A DNA stretch of 64,000 bases from an uncultured Alteromonadaceae bacterium (GTDB lineage: Bacteria; Pseudomonadota; Gammaproteobacteria; Enterobacterales; Alteromonadaceae): contig CANLWS010000002.1 of NCBI GenBank assembly GCA_947494925.1, forward strand, positions 1-64,000, given 5' to 3'. The notes below the pieces were generated by a model. That model was not told where the DNA came from, did no database searches, and was given only the letters and a program-made list of their open reading frames with translations. Positions 8,611-18,059 of this stretch are shown here, one piece after another. Within the stretch, counting starts at the first letter, position 1. Every line of letters starts with the position of its first letter. Both the position numbers and the translations under genes were made by a program.

Positions 8611-9489
8611 CTAACGTTTAGACTTTTCTCGTCCGAAACAATATGCACAATAGTCATATCCCAGCGCTCTGGCCTCTTTTTCAGATTTAAAATTAAAACA
8701 ATGGTCAATTCTTATGTTGTCAATTTGACACTGTGCCTTTTCGTTTTTCAGATCATGTAGTTCAGTGGTTGAAGAATTGCCAAGATAACGACTACTGCGT
8801 CTGTCACGATTACCTACTTTATAGTCGTCATCCTGCCGTATATCGAGGATTAAGTCTCGATAGTTGCAGGAGCCTGGCTTAGGCACCATAAGCGTAGAAT
8901 CGGCACAGACTTCATCATTGCGGGAATCGATTGCTCTGACGAAAACCTGTTCACTTCTGACAGTGTTACGATTTATCCGTATCGCAGATGCTCTTTCGCT
9001 GGTTTTAGCGTCTGCCTGAGTAACCAGTTCATTTTTTTGCGCCTGATAGGTAATGTTGTAGCGCCCTTTAGTATCGGTCTTAGTGGGCGGGATTTGTTCA
9101 ATTCTGTGACCATCGCCAGATAAAATGCTGACATCAGCGCCAACAACGGGACAACCCTGCTGATCATAAACACGACCTTGCACATTCCAGGAAGTAGTAC
9201 CGATTTTCTTTCTCGGTGCCGTTGCCCGATTCAATTCCATATCCAAATTTGAAATGTAATTGGAATTTGCATCCAGACTGGTATTCATCCGAATTACGCG
9301 TTCGTCCTGTTCGCCGTATTTACTCACCAGGCGCTGTTGCTCTCTGGATTGGGATTTAGCTTTGCTGCTTCTGAAAGAACGCAGTTGCTGCATACCAGAT
9401 ACGCGCAATATGTCGTTGCCGGGTATACCTTTTTCAATCTCGGCACCGATGGCCGCCTTAGAAATTTTTCGTTGCGGTTTTTGGCTCAT
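8611..9489 (-). CDS. protein with carboxypeptidase-regulatory-like and Ada-like metal-binding domains, 292 aa
   Basis: Residues about 100-150 (GRVYDQQGCPVVGADVSIL... then TDTKGRYNITY) match the Ig-like carboxypeptidase regulatory domain that often serves as a linker or binding module. The C-terminus (about 232-290) begins RYLGNSSTTELHDL, later has FKSEKEARALGYDYCAYCF, and fits the small Ada-like zinc module seen in secreted and nuclease-associated proteins, with cysteines at the expected places. The N-terminal third is basic and probably helical. AAGGAG precedes the ATG. It lies between the beta-helix gene and the first DUF4157 cargo gene, so it may be a surface appendage, a cargo adaptor or a third effector. 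Confidence 0.65.
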   Translation of the reverse strand: MSQKPQRKISKAAIGAEIEKGIPGNDILRVSGMQQLRSFRSSKAKSQSREQQRLVSKYGEQDERVIRMNTSLDANSNYISNLDMELNRATAPRKKIGTTSWNVQGRVYDQQGCPVVGADVSILSGDGHRIEQIPPTKTDTKGRYNITYQAQKNELVTQADAKTSERASAIRINRNTVRSEQVFVRAIDSRNDEVCADSTLMVPKPGSCNYRDLILDIRQDDDYKVGNRDRRSSRYLGNSSTTELHDLKNEKAQCQIDNIRIDHCFNFKSEKEARALGYDYCAYCFGREKSKR

Positions 9490-9511
9490 GGTTTCTCCTT
9501 GATAAACATGG

Positions 9512-12500
9512 TTATCTCAGCAGTTTCAAACGCGTTTGCGGCGTTGTAGTCGCCTGCTCACGGCTAAATGCCCCTGCAACTCGCTCCCCAAGCTGTAAAT
9601 CGTCATCACACAACCCAAAAATATCCAACAATATGGCATTGGGTGTTCGACTCAGATTGGCGCTATTCAAAAAGTTAGCAGCGCGAATACAGTGGGTCGC
9701 TTGATTGTGCGTGGTATTATTGGCAAATAAGCTGATTGTAAAAGCAGAAAACAGTGACCCAATAATGCCTTCTTTAAACCTGTTCCCGTTGACGCGCGCG
9801 GTCCAGCCAAATATCAATGATTGCATCAGGAATATTTCATCGAGAATCAAGTCAAAACTAATGTCGCACTGATTATCCTGAAAATTCACGTCATCCAGGC
9901 TAACAATCGAGATAGAAGTGATGCCTAACTGGAATCCAGTCTGGTCGGTTAAATCAAGCATGATTTGGTTGTCGTTGCATTGCACATTACCATTGCCCAG
10001 ATAACCAAATGCTCGCTGACTATCGAGACCAGGTTGTGAAATGATATAAAAGTCATCCTCTTCCCCCGGTGGGATCCCGGCCGGGACATCATCCATGGTT
10101 TCACCACTAAACAATATTTGCTGTAAATGCAGTTCATTAGAAATGCCAAGATTAAAAATAAACAACGTAGACGCAAAGAACGATGGTGCATTTGCATCAA
10201 ATATAAAGCCCTGAGACGTCATCTGATTGCCTAACACCGATACCGGACCAAGGGCATTAAGCGAAACTGCTCTGCCCAATGGTTGTGTGACGATATTGTC
10301 ATGGATCCTGATTGCTGGTATGCCATTCTGCCTGGGGTAGAGACGGTCTAAAGTTTGAATAATCAACTTGGGCGCGGTGGCAAACTGAACCCAAATTCCT
10401 GCCCGCGGACCTTGATTTGCATCTTCCGTTGATTGTTCCGTTTTTCTGCCATTATTCAGAATGCGGTTATCGAAGATATCCAGCCCTTCACCGTGCAATA
10501 CGTAGATCCCACATATTGGATCCAAATGGCTGAGTCCATTGTCCACCAGCTGATTATCATTAATCACCGCATTTTCAACGTCAGCCAGGCTGATGGCACC
10601 GTAACCGGAACTATCAACCATTTCATCAGGGATTTGTTGCAGATTACGAAGCAGGCAGCCAGTGATGGTATTTCCCAGTATTTGCAGACCTACCACACTG
10701 ATAAACTCATCCTCTTCCTCAAGATCGAAAAAGGCCACTACACCTATTCCGTTCAAACCAAAACCTTCTATCCTGTTCCGCTCAATACGAATATCGTAAA
10801 GTGATCCCATGCTTTGGTATTCAGGTTGCTCGGCGCCGTCCGGGTTACGTGGTCGAATAATCACACTGCCAGGTGCACAGGGATCACAAGGATCATCCTT
10901 ACCCACTATCCACCCCTCGGGGCCCCTTTTGTCATCTGTCTGTTGATCAATTGCCATCAGGGTTCCTAAGGTGATTCCGTTGCCAATGCCACTCAGAAAC
11001 TGATTATCAGTGACGCGGACAGAATCACAGGTTCCACCCAATTGCAGTCCTCCCCGACCGGCAGAAGCTCGGGTCAACTGCCTACCTTTGCCCACGACCT
11101 GAACCAGATTATGTTCGATCAGGACCTCATCGGCGATAATAAAGATCCCATGAAATGCGCTAGCCACGTCCTGCATACTGACGCGATTGTCCAACAGCCT
11201 GATAAATCGCCCACTGTCAGCTTGAATCCCACTTCGCGTTGCCGCATTGATACTTAGTGATGACAATGTAATATGTTGTGGTGGTACTTCAAGCATAGTG
11301 ATATGTACACCTATTCCCTCTGGATCAGCACTTACCTGCATGTTTTTGACTGTTACCTGATTCGCCCCTGCAATGCGGATAGCGGGGTCGCTCGAATCTG
11401 CAACTAAATGGGTGGCATCACCGCATCCATGTATCACAACGTTACTTTTTGTGATCAGTAAATTTTCAGGATAAATTCCTTTTAATACACAAATCTCTCC
11501 CCCTTCCGGTGGTAATGCATTTATTGCATCCTGTATGTTGTCAAAGTCACCCCGGCTGGACATGCCATCGCCAACACGGAAAGAACAGCAAGTATCCATT
11601 TGGGTTAAAGGACGAAATACGCGACGACAATCATGAATATCGTCAGGCCAAATTGCCGTTGTGGGTACTGCACTATTCCAGGTGATTATTGCCAGGGGTG
11701 CACGGTGATAGTGAATGCCCTGCGGCGCTTCACTGTTGGGCCATTCTCGCAAAGCATCAAAACCAGCTGCCCCTGCAGCTCTGACTTTAAACGCCCAGAA
11801 ATCCCCTGGTGTATATTTTGTTAAATCGGAGGACGAACCATCAAATTGCAGGCGCAGTCCCATTGCCAATTCAACCGGGTCCGGGCCGGTGGGATAACCA
11901 GACACGGGCTCATTTCCGTCCCATAAACGAAAGAATGCTTCGTTTCCATCTCCGCCAGGCCAGGTACCAGTAATGGCCGCCAATACTAATTCGCTGTCTG
12001 CGCTTAAAGTCGCATCTGCACTAAAGACCACTTCCCACAGTCCGGTCACAGCGTTTTCCATCAAGGCTTCGAGGTAGAAACCAGTCACGCCACAATGGTT
12101 AATCATCTGGTCATTTGCCAGAATATCGATTCTGTCTTCACCCGCGCGTTTTACGCCACGTCCCACCAGACCTCCATTAAATCGTGACCATTTAAAACGT
12201 GCCTCTCCACCCTGAGGTTCGGCAATTTCCACCCTTATCAGATAATGCTCGAATCCGGTATAGCCTCCGCCAGCTTCTACCGGACAGTCGCCGGTGACAG
12301 TGATAGTTTCAGCGCTGACTGTCAGCTTTCCTTTATTCGAAAAATCATCTTCCAGCTTGTCCGCCAAGTTGCCACATTCATCGCCATCTTCTAGGCGCAA
12401 CAAACGTAATCTATGAAAAAGTTTGGCCCGCTCTGTTGTATCCACACCTCCCAAAGCAGGCTCCAGTAGCTCTGCCGGATTCTGAAATGCATTTAGGGCT

Positions 12501-12913
12501 TCAGGCCATATTTCCAGGATCACTGCATCTCTGACGTTTGCCGTGATACTCGTGGTATCCATGCTTGTTGAATGGAAGGGTGGAGGCAGATAGGTGGCTG
12601 GTTGAGGTATAGCTGGCCACTCCTTCACCTGAACAACAAACCCGTCCACCCAGACTCTCCCAGGCTCAAGGGTAATTTCAACTTCCGATGCATTAGCCTG
12701 CGCCTGAGTCACAAGAAAGCTGTTTTTACGATCCGCTGGTACAGCAGCAACATCAGGACCAATCACATCATTTGCCTGAACCTGACGCTGCATGGCGTTA
12801 ATTGCGGTAGCTGAGTTCCAGTCCTGATCGATTAATCCACGACCTTGCTGGTGTAACACCCCAATATCGTTATTGTGCGAATCGAAATCCCATTCAGAAA
12901 AATCGCCTTTCAT
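9512..12913 (-). CDS. DUF6519-type right-handed beta-helix eCIS protein, 1133 aa
   Basis: The ATG at 12913 is preceded by AAAGGA at good spacing; a longer frame begins upstream but without support. The first residues, MKGDFSEWDFD, and the following segment (LHQQGRGLIDQDWN) match the N-terminal domain of proteins found in eCIS clusters (DUF6519). From about residue 455 on the sequence shows parallel beta-helix rungs (repeated V..N.., I..NQI.., GI.V., ITGN patterns), as in tail spikes and adhesins. It follows the tail-protein-I-like gene, the place where Afp13-type fibres sit, so a receptor-binding or spike role on the particle is plausible. No canonical trimeric fibre is otherwise visible. Confidence 0.8.
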   Translation of the reverse strand: MKGDFSEWDFDSHNNDIGVLHQQGRGLIDQDWNSATAINAMQRQVQANDVIGPDVAAVPADRKNSFLVTQAQANASEVEITLEPGRVWVDGFVVQVKEWPAIPQPATYLPPPFHSTSMDTTSITANVRDAVILEIWPEALNAFQNPAELLEPALGGVDTTERAKLFHRLRLLRLEDGDECGNLADKLEDDFSNKGKLTVSAETITVTGDCPVEAGGGYTGFEHYLIRVEIAEPQGGEARFKWSRFNGGLVGRGVKRAGEDRIDILANDQMINHCGVTGFYLEALMENAVTGLWEVVFSADATLSADSELVLAAITGTWPGGDGNEAFFRLWDGNEPVSGYPTGPDPVELAMGLRLQFDGSSSDLTKYTPGDFWAFKVRAAGAAGFDALREWPNSEAPQGIHYHRAPLAIITWNSAVPTTAIWPDDIHDCRRVFRPLTQMDTCCSFRVGDGMSSRGDFDNIQDAINALPPEGGEICVLKGIYPENLLITKSNVVIHGCGDATHLVADSSDPAIRIAGANQVTVKNMQVSADPEGIGVHITMLEVPPQHITLSSLSINAATRSGIQADSGRFIRLLDNRVSMQDVASAFHGIFIIADEVLIEHNLVQVVGKGRQLTRASAGRGGLQLGGTCDSVRVTDNQFLSGIGNGITLGTLMAIDQQTDDKRGPEGWIVGKDDPCDPCAPGSVIIRPRNPDGAEQPEYQSMGSLYDIRIERNRIEGFGLNGIGVVAFFDLEEEDEFISVVGLQILGNTITGCLLRNLQQIPDEMVDSSGYGAISLADVENAVINDNQLVDNGLSHLDPICGIYVLHGEGLDIFDNRILNNGRKTEQSTEDANQGPRAGIWVQFATAPKLIIQTLDRLYPRQNGIPAIRIHDNIVTQPLGRAVSLNALGPVSVLGNQMTSQGFIFDANAPSFFASTLFIFNLGISNELHLQQILFSGETMDDVPAGIPPGEEDDFYIISQPGLDSQRAFGYLGNGNVQCNDNQIMLDLTDQTGFQLGITSISIVSLDDVNFQDNQCDISFDLILDEIFLMQSLIFGWTARVNGNRFKEGIIGSLFSAFTISLFANNTTHNQATHCIRAANFLNSANLSRTPNAILLDIFGLCDDDLQLGERVAGAFSREQATTTPQTRLKLLR

Positions 12914-13017
12914 GTTTCTGGTCCTTTTGCAGATTGCCCTGATTAAATTCTCAACCAAGACAGATGTTTAACCAGGCTACGCAACAACTAAGCGACATGC
13001 GTCTGCGCGTAGCGTTT

Positions 13018-15366
13018 TTAAGTAACGGGGATCAGTACGGGTGTTGTCCCTACCGGCATGAATTCCCGATATCGTATATTTATGTTTTTCCATTTGTGCG
13101 TATTCAGCAGATAACCAAATGTCCCCATAGCATCACTATTTGGCCCCTGCTCCAGAACTACATTGTCGCTGCGCAACCTAATTTGCCCATAAGCTGCTTC
13201 GCCAAATACTTCGCTGCCAAAACTTAGTGCTACCCGGGTACCAAACACACAGGCTTGATGTTGAGGCAATTTGTCACCCATCCCGGAGAAATAGCTGAAT
13301 TTGATACAGCCCACCAAGTCATTGTGCACTTCAAGAGGATGCAACCAGATACCACCTTCTCCTGAAGCTCTCTCAACACGCATCCGTCCAAAGCACGTCA
13401 TGTTCCGTATGAATAATGCGGGTCCCCAATTATCAGTTAGGGGTAAAGTAGCGGCATGCACAGCATAGTCAGGAGTTGGATCACCCAGCCCACTTGCAGC
13501 GTCAATCAGGCTGTCCTGCAGATGTAATTCATATGCATCGTCCATCGCCACTGGCCCCAATATGCTTCTGGCAATCAGTACCCTGGGGATCTGTTCGAAA
13601 TCTTCTCCACCAGCGGGATCAAAACCATAACTATTGTCCAGATTGAATGCATAACGCTTGTCATGTCGTGATCCGTCCAAAGCCCGGTGACTGCCAGGAT
13701 CAAGGGTGCAACCCGAAAGTTTAAATTCATTGACAGCAGCGCGCTCAATCAGGGCAGTCTCGGCACCAAATTCGGGAGAGGTTTTATCCCAGGTCAGATA
13801 CAGCCCCTCTAGCGTTACATTCAGGTTTTCCACCACAGGTGCATCCACATCTTGAGGTCGGAAAGCCAGTGGCCTATACAAGCGAATGATAGGTCGTTGT
13901 CCGCTGGCAGCTCTGATATGCAATGATCTATTCAAACGCAAAACATCAAGACCCGATTCATTGTCCACGCCTGCAACAGCGTTAATATTGAGGTCATAGG
14001 TCCGGCTATCTTGAATTTCGATCAACAATGGCGCAGAACGGGATGGCAGGTTGTCCAATGCCTGTTGCAGCGCAAGGCCATTTGAAATGGCCGTAGTTGT
14101 TCCGCTCTCGTCAGTGAAACCTTCATAATCCACACTGATCTTATTCCGTACCAAACTTTTCCTGACTATGGGTTGCGCACCGGTAGGTCCTGAAAATCCA
14201 TAGGTAACGGAAGCAAAGAGACCTTCCTGAATAAGATTTGCCTCACTGGAAGTGTCTGTAACCCCAAATAAAATGCGCCCATGCACAGGATCAATGGCTA
14301 TTTCATATTCGGCCAATTCCGGGTTTATCCCTTCTTGCCATGCACAAAGGTTGGCGCCGCGAAAGGTCCAGTTTGCGCCACTCAGTGATGCGGGCAAATA
14401 CAAGGTAAGCCCAACAGAATCACTCGCCATCAGCCTGGGTAAATCACTAGCGGTGTTGTAAAATTCTAAAGTCACATATGATTCAGGGTTTCCAGTCAGG
14501 GTTTTGTCGCTGAGTCTGGCAGTGGGCATTGGACCAGGTACCGCATCTTTGCTGGTTAGATTAGGGGGTTCATCATCGGCCTGGAACCTATGGGTGTTGA
14601 ATAACACCATTGGCTCACCCAAAGGGTGTAGATTGAAACCAACAACAAACTCGGCAGCGCCAGGAGAAAGTATTTCAGGAAGCGGAGCAAAGCGTTGATT
14701 CATCACAAAATCCGGTTGAATAGCCGGGAGGGTGTAATCCGCCAGTCGCCACAGGAAAATCGCCAGATTTGGGAAATTGTGTCGAGCCGCGCCGGTAACT
14801 ATGGGTTTAACATCAATCAATTTTGCGAACGGATCAAAAGGCCCGTTGTAAAAACTCAGGAGTGCAGGATCGCGCAGGTTCACGGTTCCACCTTGCACAG
14901 CCACCGCTATGGATTGGTTCTCGCCGGGTAAAAGCGGCAAAGGCGCTTGTCCGTTGCGGTCGGGACGTTGATGGTTCAACTGCTGATCCCAGACAATCCG
15001 ATCCCGCAATTCAAGCGTATGAGACGCCCATCGCGTCAAGGAAAAAGTCAGAGACTCAATGGCTCCAAGCGTACCTTTGCGTCGACGATGCTTTATCGTT
15101 CTAGCCACGTCCGCCCTCAACGTCCATGGCAATCCGGACAGGTGCGATGTACCCAACAGATCAGCCAGATAAGGGATTACCCAGTCGTGACAAGTTTCGA
15201 TGAACAGATCGTGGTATAAGGCTTCTATATTATCGCTGACAGCGGATTGTGTGCTGTCCAGAATATCCACAAAGGCTTTTAATTGTCCTGCCGGGATGCG
15301 TTCCTGATCTTTTATGCGATAGAGCTCCGGCAATCTGTCATATAAAGATTGTCTGACCGATGTCAT
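13018..15366 (-). CDS. phage tail protein I-like baseplate protein (Afp12-like), 782 aa
   Basis: The ATG at 15366 overlaps the stop of the upstream gene as ATGA, so I choose it over the GTG at 15375. The N-terminal 120 residues (SLYDRLPELYRIKDQE, then YLADLLGTSHL and VARTIKHRRRKGTLGAIE) match the phage tail protein I family, which sits at the baseplate edge. The much longer C-terminal part looks beta-rich and includes a run that may be a beta-helix (about 470-650). In known eCIS this protein completes the baseplate wedge and connects to fibres, consistent with the beta-helix gene that follows about 100 bases later. Confidence 0.82.
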   Translation of the reverse strand: MTSVRQSLYDRLPELYRIKDQERIPAGQLKAFVDILDSTQSAVSDNIEALYHDLFIETCHDWVIPYLADLLGTSHLSGLPWTLRADVARTIKHRRRKGTLGAIESLTFSLTRWASHTLELRDRIVWDQQLNHQRPDRNGQAPLPLLPGENQSIAVAVQGGTVNLRDPALLSFYNGPFDPFAKLIDVKPIVTGAARHNFPNLAIFLWRLADYTLPAIQPDFVMNQRFAPLPEILSPGAAEFVVGFNLHPLGEPMVLFNTHRFQADDEPPNLTSKDAVPGPMPTARLSDKTLTGNPESYVTLEFYNTASDLPRLMASDSVGLTLYLPASLSGANWTFRGANLCAWQEGINPELAEYEIAIDPVHGRILFGVTDTSSEANLIQEGLFASVTYGFSGPTGAQPIVRKSLVRNKISVDYEGFTDESGTTTAISNGLALQQALDNLPSRSAPLLIEIQDSRTYDLNINAVAGVDNESGLDVLRLNRSLHIRAASGQRPIIRLYRPLAFRPQDVDAPVVENLNVTLEGLYLTWDKTSPEFGAETALIERAAVNEFKLSGCTLDPGSHRALDGSRHDKRYAFNLDNSYGFDPAGGEDFEQIPRVLIARSILGPVAMDDAYELHLQDSLIDAASGLGDPTPDYAVHAATLPLTDNWGPALFIRNMTCFGRMRVERASGEGGIWLHPLEVHNDLVGCIKFSYFSGMGDKLPQHQACVFGTRVALSFGSEVFGEAAYGQIRLRSDNVVLEQGPNSDAMGTFGYLLNTHKWKNINIRYREFMPVGTTPVLIPVT

Positions 15367-18059
15367 GTTCCACACTCCGTTTGCGTTTCATCTTTACTTA
15401 GCGCTATCTCAAGATGAAGATCGTTTAAAGTCAGAATACGCTCCGGCAGACAACCGATTGTTTTAGTAGTAGTGGGCAAAGCAGGAAGCACAAGTGCCAC
15501 AGGATCAGTTTCTGGCGGAGTACCGAGATCAATCACCTGGGCATCATCTATTTCCACCCAGGTGACACCTGCTACATTCTGAACCGCAGCTTGAATTTGT
15601 GAATGGTGAGCACCTTGTCCAAAAGTACGGTTTTGCAGCGAAAACAAACCCGATCCCCTCGCGCGCTCCTCCCCTGCACTATTAACTGCCCCTAAAGCTT
15701 GTTTAATGTCTTCTGACATCTCTGATTGCTTGCGTGAAGCCTCAAATCCAACCCGGATATTAAGATAAATATACTGTTTCAAACCTTGCTGAACGGTAAT
15801 GGGGAAACGTTTAGGGCCGCGACAACGATTGTAGCCGTTAAGCGTACTCTGGACCTTTTCTGTAGCTGCACTTGTCCCTGTTGCAGTGAGCACTACAATT
15901 TGAATTAGAGGTGTTCCCCGCGGCGCATCCCAAGTCGCTCGCACTTTCAATACACCCGGGATTGCCATTGCTTCCGCTTCGAAGTCAGCCAAGCCAACCA
16001 ACCGCCCTAAGCTTTGCAGTTTTGCTGGCGCTGCCGTTCTTGCATTGTCCGGAGACTCTGGCTCCCCGCCTCCGACTGCTTCACCGGGAAGAATTACTTT
16101 TTCTAATCCAGCTAATTTGCCGATTGCCGTTGGCTTCTTATCAACCGCCAATTGGCCGGCAGCACCTATACCAACACGGTAAAATGCAGAGACATTCTGT
16201 TGCCCGGAAGGCAGCCTGGCTCCGAATGTGCCATCACCAAACTGAACGAAGCTATTTCCCTCGTTATCTTCCCTTACGACGTAAACCTGTGCATCAGCTG
16301 CACGTTCAAAAAAGCTTTCCACTCGCTGCCACAATATATTGTTAACGTAAACCAGTAATTCTGGCGTTTGGGCAGGTGTCTGGGTTTCATCCAGGAGGTA
16401 GGTTAATGGTACTTTTGGAATGGCAAATGTCTGAAATCTCTGACGGCTGTCTCCACTTCCTAATACAATTTCATCCTGGCTTTTACCCTGGGTGGTGTCA
16501 ATGAGGTTGCCGTACACAACAATCTGATTGGACTGATCATCAAAGGCATCCTGAGGCCATTCAGGAATTTGATCTAAGGTCACCTCCCATCTCCATTGGC
16601 CCGTTTCATCACGGACACTCAATTGTTCAGCAAGGTCTTCCGGACCCGACGTAACTTTTACTACCTGAACGCTGCTTTTTTCATTTTCGCTGAGCATTAA
16701 CCTGCGCCCGACTAATGCCAGCGCCTGTTGATAGGTACCGAAATATTCCAGTTTTCCAGTGCTGAAACTACCGTTGCCATAATTTGTCGTTGCTTGCAAT
16801 GTCAGCTCAGAACCAAGAGTTTCGTGGAATAGAGTGCGACGAATGTCAGTTCTTTCGTTGTAAAAAGATTGATTAGTAAATAGTTGCTGATCAATGGTAA
16901 CAACAGTGGTGGGGGTTTCGACATTTGCCCAAATCAATGAATCGGACTGAATTTGCTCAATGGTTTTAACCACTGTGAATTGCTGTTCAGAAAATTGCGG
17001 ACTTCCTGCCTGAGTGGTGTCGTTAAAAATGGCCACACCCTCGCAAACCAACCTGCTGCCCAAAGCAAGATCGTCCACTTCCTTTTCTAGTGGGATTTGG
17101 TTGATGGCCAAAGTCGAATAATAGTCAGACCCGATATCAGTGGTATTAATGTATCGGTAGAATTCAGTCTCAGGATAATCGGCTGTCTGGCTGGCTGGGT
17201 CAAACACGGTATAGCGACGCGATGCATTAAAGCCAAAGTGTCTGAAAGAACGGTCAATTTTAAACGATTTAACTGAATCCCCGCGGTTTTGTTGAAGTTT
17301 CCCCTCGATATTGATGGTGACTTTGTCCAGCAGATAATCCACAGATTTAACCATCACTATCTCAGAAGCTGCCTGGGTACGCTGTGATTGCCCGGTCTGA
17401 TCAAACATGTCTGAATCTGGCAGCAGTATCAGTCTGTCGCCAGGCTGCAAATCTATCGCCAATTTAGCCGATAACTCTGCAGAACCCTCCACTAGTTTGA
17501 TTTCAAGATCAGCATCCCCAATCGCGATATTCGAAGCCGGGTTTGCTGGGCGGTAGAGATGAAATTCGCTGAGGTGGGGATAGGTGATGATCTCTTCCAC
17601 ACTTTCAAACTCGTCCTCAGTTTCCCGATTTTTCAATTGTGCTTTAAAGCCTAGTCCCTTCGGAACAACAACCGAATCCAGCCCTTTAATCTTAAGGACA
17701 AAAGTCGCTTCACCTCCTACTCCCGGCGCCATGCGATAGCCGCCAATTTGCACCAGATCGTTAATACTTTCCTGCCAGTTGGCGCTGCGTAAATACACTT
17801 CGTTGGCATACAACTGCTGATAAAAAGTCAGGATATCTCCAACCAGCGCATTTCCTTCTAGCACAGCAATACCTGGATCATCGGCATTGCGATGTGTCCA
17901 TTTTTCCAATATCGCGCTGCTGTTAAGTTGAGCGAGCATGTATTCACGTAAATGAGAATATTGCCCAATGCGATAATCAATCGAGCTTAGCGATGGTCGG
18001 TTCAAGATGCGTTTCGGGAAGACAGCCTCTTCCTGATAAAAATGTTTAGCTGCACACAT
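15363..18059 (-). CDS. baseplate J-like assembly protein (second of two), 898 aa
   Basis: The sequence begins MCAAKHFYQEE and contains SSIDYRIGQYSHLREYM and IAVLEGNALVGDILTFYQQLYANE, typical of the large putative baseplate assembly proteins of eCIS. The C-terminal half has the gpJ/gp47-like segment with FGDGTFGARLP and SALE-like alpha/beta repeats (about 600-850). It forms the baseplate wedge ring together with its neighbour. Start and stop are coupled: the ATG overlaps the previous stop as TAATG, and the next gene begins inside this stop as ATGA. Confidence 0.85.
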   Translation of the reverse strand: MCAAKHFYQEEAVFPKRILNRPSLSSIDYRIGQYSHLREYMLAQLNSSAILEKWTHRNADDPGIAVLEGNALVGDILTFYQQLYANEVYLRSANWQESINDLVQIGGYRMAPGVGGEATFVLKIKGLDSVVVPKGLGFKAQLKNRETEDEFESVEEIITYPHLSEFHLYRPANPASNIAIGDADLEIKLVEGSAELSAKLAIDLQPGDRLILLPDSDMFDQTGQSQRTQAASEIVMVKSVDYLLDKVTINIEGKLQQNRGDSVKSFKIDRSFRHFGFNASRRYTVFDPASQTADYPETEFYRYINTTDIGSDYYSTLAINQIPLEKEVDDLALGSRLVCEGVAIFNDTTQAGSPQFSEQQFTVVKTIEQIQSDSLIWANVETPTTVVTIDQQLFTNQSFYNERTDIRRTLFHETLGSELTLQATTNYGNGSFSTGKLEYFGTYQQALALVGRRLMLSENEKSSVQVVKVTSGPEDLAEQLSVRDETGQWRWEVTLDQIPEWPQDAFDDQSNQIVVYGNLIDTTQGKSQDEIVLGSGDSRQRFQTFAIPKVPLTYLLDETQTPAQTPELLVYVNNILWQRVESFFERAADAQVYVVREDNEGNSFVQFGDGTFGARLPSGQQNVSAFYRVGIGAAGQLAVDKKPTAIGKLAGLEKVILPGEAVGGGEPESPDNARTAAPAKLQSLGRLVGLADFEAEAMAIPGVLKVRATWDAPRGTPLIQIVVLTATGTSAATEKVQSTLNGYNRCRGPKRFPITVQQGLKQYIYLNIRVGFEASRKQSEMSEDIKQALGAVNSAGEERARGSGLFSLQNRTFGQGAHHSQIQAAVQNVAGVTWVEIDDAQVIDLGTPPETDPVALVLPALPTTTKTIGCLPERILTLNDLHLEIALSKDETQTECGT

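Noticed and set aside
12976-13017. Plus-strand hairpin GCTACGC/GCGTAGC followed by GTTTTTA
   Set aside because: The loop is about 24 bases and it is on the strand opposite to all genes here; a real terminator is doubtful.
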